Translations under genes and position numbers: made by a program
IMG/VR virus record: IMGVR_UViG_3300033145_000867
Span: 1 to 46,529 of that record
Direction: 5' to 3' (one strand)
Source of the DNA: a virus
DNA length: 46,529 bases
The notes under the pieces: model-generated
What the model was told of the DNA's origin: nothing
Database searches by the model: none
Seen by the model: only the letters and a program-made list of their open reading frames with translations
Shown: piece after piece, positions 32,333 through 40,970 of the stretch
Numbering within the stretch: the stretch's first letter is position 1
Layout: each line of letters opens with the position of its first letter

Positions 32333-32896
32333 ATGGCAATAGATAATATAGCAGTAGATAAAAGAAGGATACAAGATAACGATGGTGATGTATTAGACAT
32401 TACTCCCGATGGAAATATAGTTGCGGATACTTGGCAAGAACAAAAATTGAGTGATGGAGAAATAATACTTGCATCTTACCATCTTGATGATTTAGCTGCT
32501 GGAAGTACATGTACATTAGGATTTAGCACATGCAGTATTCACGATATTCATCTAGTAGCAACTGCAAATACAACTGGTAGTTCGCATGTAGAATTTCGTG
32601 AAGAACCTACATACACTGGTGGAGTATCAATTACACCATTAAATATGAATAGACAAAAACCATTGCCGTGTGCTAATACGGTATTTGTAAGTAATCCAAC
32701 AGTGACCGAAGATGGGTTTTTATTAGTTGAATTACACAGTGGTTCAGCAGGATGGAAAGCACAAATTTCAGGTTCAGCAGATATGGAAAGTTGGGTAGTT
32801 AAAAAAGATACGAAATATACAGTCAAAGTAACAAATGATTCTGATGAAGCTATTGATGTTACTATCATAGTAGTATACCACAAACATGAGGTATAA
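32333..32896 (+). CDS. Virion-type beta protein (187 aa)
   Basis: Strand-rich with a C-terminal VKVTNDSDEAIDVTIIV and a start NIAVDKRRIQDNDGDV. Resembles small fibre-associated proteins found near tail tips. Function not seen. Confidence 0.5.
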   Translation: MAIDNIAVDKRRIQDNDGDVLDITPDGNIVADTWQEQKLSDGEIILASYHLDDLAAGSTCTLGFSTCSIHDIHLVATANTTGSSHVEFREEPTYTGGVSITPLNMNRQKPLPCANTVFVSNPTVTEDGFLLVELHSGSAGWKAQISGSADMESWVVKKDTKYTVKVTNDSDEAIDVTIIVVYHKHEV

Positions 32897-32898
32897 AA

Positions 32899-33069
32899 GT
32901 GAAAAAATTCTGGAAATCAAAAACATTTTGGGCAAATTTAATTGCCCTGGCTGCATTGGCATTACAAATTGAGTATGGATTTGTAGCATCACCTGAACTA
33001 CAAGCTATGGCATTAGTTATTGTGAATTTAGTGCTACGAAAATACACAAACGAAGGATTAGAAAAATGA
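32899..33069 (+). CDS. Holin-like protein (56 aa)
   Basis: GTG start after GAGGTATAAAA. MKKFWKSKTFWANLIALAAL, a second span (LQAMALVIVNLVLRKY) and a polar end. The KSKTFWANLIAL motif is typical of small phage holins. It is coupled to the next gene by an ATGA. Confidence 0.65.
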   Translation: MKKFWKSKTFWANLIALAALALQIEYGFVASPELQAMALVIVNLVLRKYTNEGLEK

Positions 33070-33167
33070 ATCCAATAGTAATTATTGCTTTGGGCTTTAT
33101 TGCTGGCTTAACTGTAATGATTATTATAGATTTGTATAAAGCTGCATTAAAATTAACACGAAGATAG
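33066..33167 (+). CDS. Single-span membrane peptide (33 aa)
   Basis: MNPIVIIALGFIAGLTVMII and a basic tail (LYKAALKLTRR). Coupled to the holin-like gene, so a lysis accessory is likely. Last gene of the plus operon. Confidence 0.6.
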   Translation: MNPIVIIALGFIAGLTVMIIIDLYKAALKLTRR

Positions 33168-33170
33168 AAA

Positions 33171-33204
33171 GGGTTAAGGTTTCCTTGCCTCTTTTCCTTA
33201 ACCC
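33171..33204. terminator. Bidirectional stem-loop between converging operons
   Basis: GGGTTAAGG and CCTTAACCC form a perfect 9-bp stem around a 16-nt loop, between the plus operon (ends 33167) and the minus operon (ends 33218). It should stop transcripts from both sides. Confidence 0.75.
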
Positions 33205-33217
33205 AATTTATCTCCGA

Positions 33218-33373
33218 CTATGGAGGATTTTTTGTTTCGTTGTTTAAGAATAAAATTGCTATATATGCAATGCTAAAACCAAGTACGAAAATTAACAAGG
33301 CTGCTATAATAGGATGAATGTATACTTTATCAACTAATTCTGTCGCTGTTTCACTGACACATCTAAGAATCAT
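33218..33373 (-). CDS. Single-span membrane protein (51 aa)
   Basis: MILRCVSETATELVDKVYIH and one hydrophobic span (IIAALLIFVLGFSIAYIAILF), then a polar end. Only 1 bp from the glycosyltransferase gene. It is the last gene of the minus operon; a second lysis or anchor peptide is possible. Confidence 0.6.
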   Translation of the reverse strand: MILRCVSETATELVDKVYIHPIIAALLIFVLGFSIAYIAILFLNNETKNPP

Positions 33374-33374
33374 T

Positions 33375-34427
33375 TTACCAATCTCTTAATTCTGTAAGTC
33401 TTTCTTGTGATACTATTTTCTCATCTTTTATTAGAACGGCTCTTATTGCATTGATGTATATCTTCAGTGTAAGTTTTAACACCTTCCACTCAGGGTATAT
33501 TTGCCATGCACGTAGACCTCTGAACAGTACCCACTTGAAATGCCACAGGGCTTTTAATTTTGAACCATGTATTCCTTTTTCTCCGACTAGCAGCCACAAG
33601 ATTTCGTAGTCCTGATTATCCTTGGCTCGTTTCTGGTCAAACTTTAAATGAAGAGTTGGAATATCCATGACATACATTTCCATGCCTCTAGTTCTTACTA
33701 TTTTTCCCAAGTAATTATCTTCTTGAGAACTGAGCTTTGAAATTTCCTGTCTCTGTGTAAAGTTTAGTTTGTAATCATTTAGAACAAGTAGATTAGCCGT
33801 AGGACACCCAAGATTATAGCCGTAGCGGTCAAAGTTACCTCTCTCGAATCCACTCCACCACTTATGCCAAAGCTCTTTTCGTTTATCAGTTCCATCTCTA
33901 CAGTCCATCCATCCTTGTAGCCCATATATGTTAGTCAGCAAGGGGATTTTTCCAGAGGCGTGTAAATCTCTAGCCATACCAAATAAATTACGGATATAAT
34001 CTTTGGGCAAAACAATATCTGAATCAAGCCAAAAAAGTGTCTTGTATTTAGCGTGTTGCATCCCTTCCAGGCGAGCCTTACCAAGCTTACCTGTCTCAGT
34101 GATAATTTTATATGGTATCTGGTCAAGTTCATCCTCTAGCATAGAAAATTCAATGCAACTAAGAGTACCATCGGTGCTCTCTTTATCAACGAATATTATT
34201 TCAAGTTTTACATATGGTGGGAAAGCCTTTGGTATTGACTCAAGACATTTATACAAAGTATCTACACAGTTCCAAGTAGGAATAATAATTGTACATCCAC
34301 CACTATAAAATCTTCTTTGTAATTTGAATCCATCTCCGTTTAAATCTTCACGGCAATCATAACAAAGATAAACACACTCGCCTTTCTTGCCACATCTTGG
34401 GCATACTTTATATTTATTATTGTACAT
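33375..34427 (-). CDS. GT2 glycosyltransferase with zinc ribbon (350 aa)
   Basis: Residues about 8-30 are a zinc ribbon (CPRCGKKGECVYLCYDC). Then a GT-A fold starts at CTIIIPTWNCVDTL and includes IIFVDKESTDGTL and WLDSDIVLP, whose D-S-D is the nucleotide-sugar metal motif. ATG 34427 is preferred to TTG 34436. It should add a sugar to a membrane or virion glycan. Confidence 0.85.
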   Translation of the reverse strand: MYNNKYKVCPRCGKKGECVYLCYDCREDLNGDGFKLQRRFYSGGCTIIIPTWNCVDTLYKCLESIPKAFPPYVKLEIIFVDKESTDGTLSCIEFSMLEDELDQIPYKIITETGKLGKARLEGMQHAKYKTLFWLDSDIVLPKDYIRNLFGMARDLHASGKIPLLTNIYGLQGWMDCRDGTDKRKELWHKWWSGFERGNFDRYGYNLGCPTANLLVLNDYKLNFTQRQEISKLSSQEDNYLGKIVRTRGMEMYVMDIPTLHLKFDQKRAKDNQDYEILWLLVGEKGIHGSKLKALWHFKWVLFRGLRAWQIYPEWKVLKLTLKIYINAIRAVLIKDEKIVSQERLTELRDW

Positions 34428-36330
34428 CTTTTGCAATCTCCAATACAGGTTTCAATGCTAGTTGTCTAACATTTTTGGACTTTAAATTCTTCTTGATAAA
34501 AAATTTGAAAACTTCTTTAGTACGCCATACTTCTTCAATTTTGTAAGCTACTTCTATCATATTCAATCTACCAGCTACTAAGCTTTCTAATCCCAAATCA
34601 GAATACAAAGCTTTAAATTTTGAACTGTATGCAATAGGTATCACTGGAACTCCTTGCTGCAAACTGGAGATAGAAGCGTGCATTCTAAGGGAGACATTCA
34701 ATTGGCTACCTCCCAATACTAATCTATGCATAATAGGAGTACCATTAGGCAAAATAGAAACCTTCTTGTTACCTGTTTTACGTTCTATTTCTTTTATAAG
34801 AAGACCCTCTCCAGAACGGTAATCTATATTTTGATTATCAGAATGTGCCATTAGATAAACAGGCAACCCAGTAATTTTATTCAAAGCGTTTGCAATATAT
34901 GCAAGCTTATCAGTGAACTCATCCTTTGTATCACAATACTTTCGCCACAAATCAGAGACAACAAGGGTTGTGAATTTAGAACGGTGCTCGTAACTAGATT
35001 CGTTATGAATTGGCAAAAAGGCTAAGTCATAACACCTGCTGATATTTTTTAATCCAAGCTTCTGCATCTCTTGCATACTAAAATCATCACGACAATAAAT
35101 CCTGTCAGCTTTTGAAAACGCCCACTTGGCAAACGGTTTTAGATAGCATGGAAATTGCCCCATAGTTTGACTAACAAGGTAAAGCTTTTTCCCTGCTCGT
35201 TTTATGTTCCTGAAATCCCAGTAAGTAAAGAGCATTCTCATAGTCCACAAGAGTCGATTCCTGAGTATTGCTTTACCTACAAAGTGGTCTCCACCTAAGT
35301 ACACTACAGTTTGACAATCTCGAATTTGTTTTTCTAAGTTAGACTGACCTCTCCATCTAATACTCTTGATGTATCCAAGTAGCTTGTGTCCATCCAGTAA
35401 GTCCCAGGCACTATGAAATCCATAGTCTAGTTTGTCAGTAATCTCTTTCGGCAGAAGTCTTTCCATAACTTCTTTTCCTGTATCGCCTTTCTCATATTCA
35501 AGTAGTGTGAATCCAACATCAGTTTCTTTCGAAAGATACTCAATAAAATTCTGTGTCATAATCAGAGTACCGTTGTTACTAACTGTCATGCCTCCCATGA
35601 TGGCAATCTTATTCGGGCAATGTTCTTTACGTTCAATGTTGTAAAGACTATCAAAAAATTCCTGTCCTTTCTTGGTGACTGTTACAACCTTAGATGTACC
35701 TTTTTTATTCTCAAGAAACGCTGGACATTCCCAATAATCTCCAAGAATTAAATCGCCCTGTGGATGTAATTTACAAAATGCACATTGTTGTTTCTGATTA
35801 GTTCCTTGAATATAATCTTTTATTAATTTGCTTTTATAATCAAATTCAAGACCGTCTTTTGTAATCACGCATAATTTAGTAGAACCTCTCCAGCCATCAG
35901 TCTTGTCTCGAAATTTAACAGTCTTTGCGTTTTTGTGGTATTTATCTATGTAGCTGTCAAAAATATCTTGTCTTATAACACCATGACAACGCAATTCAAC
36001 ATACAGAATACTATCTTTATTTTTGAATCTTCTTTTCATTGCTTCTATTGTGCAAGGTAATCCAACAAATAAAATAGGTCTTTTAGAATACTTCATAATT
36101 TCCAATACATATATACTTAATCTAGCTTGTAAATATTTAGAACCACGCATTTTTTTTACTCTATCTAAATTTCGTGTAATTATGTAGAAAGGTTCTAACT
36201 CAGGCATAACTACTCCTACTACCAATCCTCCTCTGTTTATCGTTTTTTTGGCAAGCTCTAAAAATATTCCACCTGATGAACTCTCAAATAAGTTCTCTTC
36301 ATCCTTACTCCAGCATATAAAATTCTTCAT
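34417..36330 (-). CDS. FrhB-like / polysaccharide pyruvyl transferase fusion (637 aa)
   Basis: Residues 1-230 resemble the FrhB/FdhB C-terminal domain: SSGGIFLELAKK, LPCTIEAMKRRF, CHGVIRQDIF and CAFCKLHPQGDLILGDYW. The usual N-terminal ferredoxin cluster is missing. Residues 235-637 fit polysaccharide pyruvyl transferase: MGGMTVSNNGT, VVYLGGDHFVGKA, IYCRDDFSMQEMQKLG, RLVLGGSQLNVSLRMHAS. The enzyme would add a pyruvate ketal to a glycan using phosphoenolpyruvate. The same fusion is known from cellular polysaccharide clusters. It overlaps the GT gene by 11 bp and the next GT by 4 bp. Confidence 0.85.
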   Translation of the reverse strand: MKNFICWSKDEENLFESSSGGIFLELAKKTINRGGLVVGVVMPELEPFYIITRNLDRVKKMRGSKYLQARLSIYVLEIMKYSKRPILFVGLPCTIEAMKRRFKNKDSILYVELRCHGVIRQDIFDSYIDKYHKNAKTVKFRDKTDGWRGSTKLCVITKDGLEFDYKSKLIKDYIQGTNQKQQCAFCKLHPQGDLILGDYWECPAFLENKKGTSKVVTVTKKGQEFFDSLYNIERKEHCPNKIAIMGGMTVSNNGTLIMTQNFIEYLSKETDVGFTLLEYEKGDTGKEVMERLLPKEITDKLDYGFHSAWDLLDGHKLLGYIKSIRWRGQSNLEKQIRDCQTVVYLGGDHFVGKAILRNRLLWTMRMLFTYWDFRNIKRAGKKLYLVSQTMGQFPCYLKPFAKWAFSKADRIYCRDDFSMQEMQKLGLKNISRCYDLAFLPIHNESSYEHRSKFTTLVVSDLWRKYCDTKDEFTDKLAYIANALNKITGLPVYLMAHSDNQNIDYRSGEGLLIKEIERKTGNKKVSILPNGTPIMHRLVLGGSQLNVSLRMHASISSLQQGVPVIPIAYSSKFKALYSDLGLESLVAGRLNMIEVAYKIEEVWRTKEVFKFFIKKNLKSKNVRQLALKPVLEIAKDVQ

Positions 36331-37181
36331 CTTTGATACATCTCCTTTAATTTAAATATAATTCTCCATATTTTTTCTCTAACTATAAAGCCCATTAGGA
36401 ATAGGGAAACTAACAGTGAAGATTTAATTACGTTGAATGCGAAACCCTTTGCACCAAGATAGGTCAGCATGTCTTTGCCATAGAGCCTATAGAGGTCGAG
36501 AACTTCAGCTACCTTTATGTAGTAGAACTTCTTCTCATTGGCGTTGTCTCGATTCATAGTCATAAGAGGTTTTTGTACTACGAAAATTCTGTAGCTAAGT
36601 TTTGCTAATTTCAAAGCTATGTCATACTCATGCATAGACCTAAGATTTGTATCAAAACCACCGATGGCTTTCAATACTATACTTCTCAAAAAATATGATG
36701 AAGTACATGACATATTAAAACTCTTGAGTAAATCTTCATACTCTGGTAGAAGTGCAGGTTTGTCTATGTAGGTAGAAGTAGCATCGTGAACTTCCATTTG
36801 ACAGCTTACTAATGCTGCATCATATAGCTCTGCATAGAATAATTGTTGCTCAATCTTGTTGGGTTTCCAATAATCATCATCATCCAGCATAGCTACATAC
36901 TTTCCATTCGATTGTCCGAGACCAAAATTTCTAGCACGTTGAACATCACCATACATAGTAGCTTTTTCTACTACATTTGAATCTTGTACCCAATGCACTA
37001 TTCTATCATCTTTTGAACGAAATTTGCGTACAAGGTCTTTTGTCTCTTGTAATCCTTTCCCGTCAATGACTAGGATTTGTAGATTCTTGTAGGTTTGATT
37101 GACTACACTGCTCAAAGCCCTGGAAAGGTAGTCAGGTCTATCGTAGGTAGTTAGAATTACAGTAACAAGTATGTTATCCAT
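36327..37181 (-). CDS. GT2 glycosyltransferase (284 aa)
   Basis: ILVTVILTTYDRPDYLSRAL, ILVIDGKGLQETKDLV and VAMLDDDDYWKP are textbook GT2 motifs, the last giving the DxD. A hydrophobic C-terminal stretch (SSLLVSLFLMGFIVREKI) suggests membrane association. ATG 37181 follows GGGG. Works with the pyruvyl transferase beside it. Confidence 0.85.
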   Translation of the reverse strand: MDNILVTVILTTYDRPDYLSRALSSVVNQTYKNLQILVIDGKGLQETKDLVRKFRSKDDRIVHWVQDSNVVEKATMYGDVQRARNFGLGQSNGKYVAMLDDDDYWKPNKIEQQLFYAELYDAALVSCQMEVHDATSTYIDKPALLPEYEDLLKSFNMSCTSSYFLRSIVLKAIGGFDTNLRSMHEYDIALKLAKLSYRIFVVQKPLMTMNRDNANEKKFYYIKVAEVLDLYRLYGKDMLTYLGAKGFAFNVIKSSLLVSLFLMGFIVREKIWRIIFKLKEMYQR

Positions 37182-37398
37182 CAATTTGACCCCAACATCT
37201 TCGACATACACCATCTCTTGCTTCGTATTCTTTTCGACTGATTATCCTGTCACAATTTCTACAAAAATATGTTGCTTTCTTTTCAACTTTCCATACCCAA
37301 TAGCATTCACGCCAATGATATGATACTATACGAGTACCCATCACACTACTTACTCTTTTACCAAATATCCTTGCTAAGATAAACATTATAGGTTTCAT
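37174..37398 (-). CDS. Zinc-ribbon protein (74 aa)
   Basis: YFCRNCDRIISRKEYEAR followed by VCRRCWGQ gives the two knuckles; the N-terminal half is basic and hydrophobic. It overlaps the glycosyltransferase by 8 bp and may regulate or anchor the cassette. Unknown function. Confidence 0.6.
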   Translation of the reverse strand: MKPIMFILARIFGKRVSSVMGTRIVSYHWRECYWVWKVEKKATYFCRNCDRIISRKEYEARDGVCRRCWGQIDG

Positions 37399-37414
37399 TT
37401 TACATCACCATCCA

Positions 37415-37606
37415 TCATTCTTCTGTCTCACCTTTCTTGTTAATAAAACGATAACCATAGTATCTAAGTTGTTTTTTCATCCATTCAATTCGTATGGCAT
37501 CATTTTTTTCTGCATAGGTTTCATCTTCATACTCTATATTGCTAGTGTTAGGGTCGCCGTCATCCAATGATATTTCTACACCATCAACTATTCTTTTATT
37601 TTTCAT
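37415..37606 (-). CDS. Hypothetical acidic protein (63 aa)
   Basis: A polar, acidic N-terminal half (DDGDPNTSNIEYEDE) and a basic C-terminal half. GGTGATGTAGA precedes the ATG. No family recognised. Confidence 0.55.
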   Translation of the reverse strand: MKNKRIVDGVEISLDDGDPNTSNIEYEDETYAEKNDAIRIEWMKKQLRYYGYRFINKKGETEE

Positions 37607-37881
37607 TCTACATCACCGTTCTCTTCTATCTTTTTATCCTCATATGGTACTAAATATCTTCGTCTTATCTCTTCTTCACATTCATGCAACTCACTAAGAA
37701 AATCAGCCATACCAGCATAATTGTTTCTTCTAGTAAAATTTTCGATATACTCTTTGAATAATTTGAATATGAAATAGTTTAAGTTGCCCCTTATTCCACC
37801 TGCTATCATAAGCTCAATTGTTAATTTTTCTGCTATTCTATTAAATACTATTCTTGCTGCAAGTTCTCTTATATATGGCAT
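37603..37881 (-). CDS. Phage conserved protein, DUF6899-like (92 aa)
   Basis: The C-terminal pattern (LNYFIFKLF, ELHECEEEIRRRYLVPYEDK and IEENGDV) fits a small conserved phage family I recall as DUF6899. The YEDxKIxxNGDV end is its hallmark. Function is unknown. Confidence 0.65.
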   Translation of the reverse strand: MPYIRELAARIVFNRIAEKLTIELMIAGGIRGNLNYFIFKLFKEYIENFTRRNNYAGMADFLSELHECEEEIRRRYLVPYEDKKIEENGDVE

Positions 37882-38023
37882 ATTTATCTTCCCTTTGTAT
37901 TAATTCCACACAACAGTTGCAAAAATGCAATACTTGTTGCCTACTCAATATTTTTAATATTCTAGTATTTTGTACATGTTCATGTATAGTTATAGGTCTT
38001 CCGCATCTTGAACATCTATACAT
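37841..38023 (-). CDS. Zinc-knuckle protein (60 aa)
   Basis: MYRCSRCGRPITIHEHVQN and FCNCCVELI form two metal knuckles about 30 residues apart. It overlaps the previous gene by 41 bp in another frame. Role unknown. Confidence 0.6.
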   Translation of the reverse strand: MYRCSRCGRPITIHEHVQNTRILKILSRQQVLHFCNCCVELIQREDKYAIYKRTCSKNSI

Positions 38024-38225
38024 AATAAAATCCTACTCGTTTTCTTTCAGATAATTGTTTCTGAATTTGTTTTTTTATTTCACCTAATTGTTTAGACGAA
38101 AGACCTTTCCAACGGACAAGTATATTATCCAATCTGTCATAGAATGTAACTGTACCTGTCTCGAAATTTATTTCACCCTTAACTACGTCACCGTTTTGTA
38201 TCCACATCAACATATCTTTGTGCAT
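38016..38225 (-). CDS. Hypothetical protein (69 aa)
   Basis: Beta-rich N-terminal half (GEINFETGTVTFYDRL) and a charged helical tail (IKKQIQKQLSERKR). GGTGGAAAA precedes the ATG. A small nucleic-acid binder is possible. Confidence 0.55.
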   Translation of the reverse strand: MHKDMLMWIQNGDVVKGEINFETGTVTFYDRLDNILVRWKGLSSKQLGEIKKQIQKQLSERKRVGFYYV

Positions 38226-38271
38226 TTTTCCACCGAAAATTTTTTTCTGAAAAATTCATTTATGAACCATG

Positions 38272-38706
38272 CTACAACTTAGCAAGGTATCTTTCAAGCT
38301 CCTTTTTGTTAGTAAATATTTTCGTTGCTAATTCTACAACCCAAGGATGTGCTGCATACTTTCTTGTCACAACATAAACAGGGAGTCGAAGAACTCTCGA
38401 TGCATAGAATACTTCCATTGGTGTACCAATCCTAACATCATTTAGTATAGCTACAATACCATCACTTTTTCTAATTTTTTCTAAATCATCCTCAACTATA
38501 CTGTATGAGCTTCTTGTGGATAAGTAACTCCGTTGTTTTCTACTGCAATCTACATATGAATCCAATATCAGCATTTCCTCTGCTCTTGCTGGATTATCAT
38601 AGAACGGATTATCCAAATTTACGTTATACTTTTTCTCTATCCTGAGTTCCCACTTGCGTACCTTCTTTCGAGTTAAAAAATTATGGGCAAGGTATAGCGT
38701 TATCAT
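38272..38706 (-). CDS. Nucleoside 2-deoxyribosyltransferase-like protein (144 aa)
   Basis: ITLYLAHNFLTRK, LDNPFYDNPA, IVEDDLEKIRKSDGIVAIL and IGTPMEVFYA follow the nucleoside 2-deoxyribosyltransferase fold. GTPMEVFYA holds the Glu expected for the catalytic nucleophile. Such enzymes exchange bases on deoxynucleosides. Activity is likely but unproven here. Confidence 0.65.
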   Translation of the reverse strand: MITLYLAHNFLTRKKVRKWELRIEKKYNVNLDNPFYDNPARAEEMLILDSYVDCSRKQRSYLSTRSSYSIVEDDLEKIRKSDGIVAILNDVRIGTPMEVFYASRVLRLPVYVVTRKYAAHPWVVELATKIFTNKKELERYLAKL

Positions 38707-38984
38707 TTTTGCTTCCTCTTTTTATATTTTCTTATCAATTGTAAAACCCAAACTACGATAATTCCTTCGGTAAGTAATACTGCAAGTGACAAGTATAAAC
38801 CAGTTATTGTTAACATTACACTTGTAAATCCTATTGCCTTAAGTTTACTTGTATAAGCAGTACGAGAAATTCCACTTACTTTATGTTTTCTTCTTATCTT
38901 TTTTAACTGATTTATTTCAGCCCATAAAAAGTAACTCATTCCAAGTACGCCTGCTATGTCAGCGACTAGCATTAAGAAGTCCAA
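38703..38984 (-). CDS. SemiSWEET/PQ-loop-like membrane protein (93 aa)
   Basis: Three predicted membrane spans with a conserved-looking first loop (EINQLKKIRRKHKVSGIS). This recalls bacterial SemiSWEET sugar transporters, although the Pro-Gln pair is not present. TTG start after GGAGGAGATAGA. It may transport a small molecule or only form a membrane scaffold. Confidence 0.5.
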   Translation of the reverse strand: MDFLMLVADIAGVLGMSYFLWAEINQLKKIRRKHKVSGISRTAYTSKLKAIGFTSVMLTITGLYLSLAVLLTEGIIVVWVLQLIRKYKKRKQK

Positions 38985-39175
38985 TCTATCTCCTCCAATT
39001 TCTTTCTGAAATATACGCCAAGGATTCTGTGTTTGTCAGGATGAATACGCTTCCTTTCTCCCACAGCATTTTGAACGGTCAATGTTTTGCCAACTATCTT
39101 TATAACTTTGCCCTCTCGTTGACCTAAGTTGAAATATGAAACATACTTTCCTTTGAGCTTACTTTTTGGAATCAA
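38972..39175 (-). CDS. Small beta-barrel protein, SH3/KOW-like (67 aa)
   Basis: KLKGKYVSYFNLGQREGKVI, GKTLTVQNAVGERKRI and DKHRILGVYFRKKLE give a five-strand pattern like a KOW or SH3 fold, with a basic character. TTG start following GGAGGAGTTAAAAG. Likely nucleic-acid binding. It overlaps the polymerase end. Confidence 0.6.
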   Translation of the reverse strand: MIPKSKLKGKYVSYFNLGQREGKVIKIVGKTLTVQNAVGERKRIHPDKHRILGVYFRKKLEEIDWTS

Positions 39176-40970
39176 CTTTTAACTCCTCCAATTTAATCCC
39201 ATCTCCATGAGCCTCTTCCCAATTTCTACCAAACTTGATTGCAACATCAACAGGCACAGATAAATTTTCGCCAGCTTTCATCATACTAGATTTTATTATA
39301 TCATAACAGCATTGTGCATATTTAATTGGGCAAGAAACTAATACTTCATCGTGCACCGTAGATATTATTCTAGCATCGAACTCTTTTAATCGTGAATACA
39401 TAGTTATCATAGCCATTTTGATTAAGTCAGCAGCAGAGCCTTGTATAATGGCGTTTGTCGCACTCCGAATCTCACCACCTTGGTCATAGGAGTCCTTTGC
39501 CATAAAGTTGTCAGAACGCCTTCTTTTACGCCCTGAGAGAGTTTCCACAAATCCGAAGTCTATGAAGTTTCTTTCAGATTCAGCCCAAAACTCCTTAACT
39601 CCAGAGTATGTATCAAAGTATCTATCTATATATCGTTGTGCCTCTTCCACAGAAACCTTTATCTTTTTTGCTAATGTTTTGCCACCCATTCCATAAACCA
39701 ATCCAAAGTTTACTGTCTTTGCGTTATACCTGGAACATCCACAGGCATCCGCAGTTTGTTGATGTATATCTTTGTTCTCGTTATAAGCCTTGATGAGATT
39801 CGGGTCATGGGAGAAGTGAGCAAGTACACGTAGTTCTATCTGTGAATAATCTGCTCCAATAAGAATTTCTCCGTTATCTGGAATGATAGCTTCTCTAATT
39901 CTTATATCATCAGGGTCATCGTCATTAGTACGGGGAATATTCTGCATATTTGGTCTACTGCTGCTAAATCGCCCACTTGTAGTCCCTGCTTGATTAAAGT
40001 TAGCATGGATTTTTCCAGTCATAGTCTTAAAATCCCATTCAGTGGGTGTTAGAGCAGGTATAAAGGTACTCATAATCTTACTATACTTACGATACTCCAA
40101 AAGAGTCTTAGCTACGGCATCAGTCTCAGCGTACTTTTCAAGAACTTCTTTATCCATAGATGGTTTTCCAGTTTTGGCACTCTGTTTTATAACTGGCATT
40201 TGTCGCTTATCAATGAAGTACTTTTTTAGCTGTTGCGTGCTACCGAAATTAATGTCTTCGCCCATTTCTACTCTTAATTTAGTTTCAGAAAGCTCTATTA
40301 TACTGTTACATTTGTTCTTAATTCCTATAACTTTGTCTACATCTATGTTAATCCCGTGAATATGCATATCAGCAATTACATTTAGCAAGGGGCGTTCTAT
40401 TTTTCCATACACTTCAGCAGGTCGTTTGTCCTGTGCTAGTTTGTTAACTAAGTAAAAAAATAACTTTAGTGTATAGTAAGCATCATCTGCTCCGTATTTC
40501 CATTTTTCTTTAGGTGCATCTGCAAATGATATACGCTTTTGTCCTGTACCACAAAGTTCTTTGAGTTCTGTCATTGTATAATGAAAGTATCTTTTTACAA
40601 GTCCTTTCAATCCGTGTCGTATGTTCTCATTCACAAGATTAGCCATTAGTAGGGTATCGTGAATATTGCGAGCATTGTAAACATTAATTCCAAAGTTATG
40701 CAGCACATGCATATCAAAAGCTGAGTTATGAAAAACTACTGTACAATCGTAGAGTATCACATCTAATAAATGTTGAGCTTCCTCTATAGACATATTATCT
40801 AATACATTATCTCTAACTGGAATGTAGTACGATTTGTCGTCAAATGCGAGGCTAAATCCTACCATAGTTTTGTCAATCAAAGAAACAGTCTCCGTATCTA
40901 TAGCAACAATTTCTGCATGAAGGAGAGCCACCATAAATTTTGCATCCCAAGAAGTTATTAATTTTCTCAT
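39159..40970 (-). CDS. Family A DNA polymerase with 3'-5' exonuclease (603 aa)
   Basis: Exonuclease motifs: VAIDTETVS, VFHNSAFDMHVL and YGADDAYYT. Polymerase motifs: A, GADYSQIELRVLAH; B, RYNAKTVNFGLVYGMG; C, STVHDEVLVS. All catalytic residues are present; there is no 5'-3' nuclease domain, as usual for phage PolA. It replicates the genome, with the AEP primase-helicase. Its ATG overlaps the stop of the cysteine synthase gene. Cellular archaea do not normally carry family A polymerases. Confidence 0.95.
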   Translation of the reverse strand: MRKLITSWDAKFMVALLHAEIVAIDTETVSLIDKTMVGFSLAFDDKSYYIPVRDNVLDNMSIEEAQHLLDVILYDCTVVFHNSAFDMHVLHNFGINVYNARNIHDTLLMANLVNENIRHGLKGLVKRYFHYTMTELKELCGTGQKRISFADAPKEKWKYGADDAYYTLKLFFYLVNKLAQDKRPAEVYGKIERPLLNVIADMHIHGINIDVDKVIGIKNKCNSIIELSETKLRVEMGEDINFGSTQQLKKYFIDKRQMPVIKQSAKTGKPSMDKEVLEKYAETDAVAKTLLEYRKYSKIMSTFIPALTPTEWDFKTMTGKIHANFNQAGTTSGRFSSSRPNMQNIPRTNDDDPDDIRIREAIIPDNGEILIGADYSQIELRVLAHFSHDPNLIKAYNENKDIHQQTADACGCSRYNAKTVNFGLVYGMGGKTLAKKIKVSVEEAQRYIDRYFDTYSGVKEFWAESERNFIDFGFVETLSGRKRRRSDNFMAKDSYDQGGEIRSATNAIIQGSAADLIKMAMITMYSRLKEFDARIISTVHDEVLVSCPIKYAQCCYDIIKSSMMKAGENLSVPVDVAIKFGRNWEEAHGDGIKLEELKVDSKK

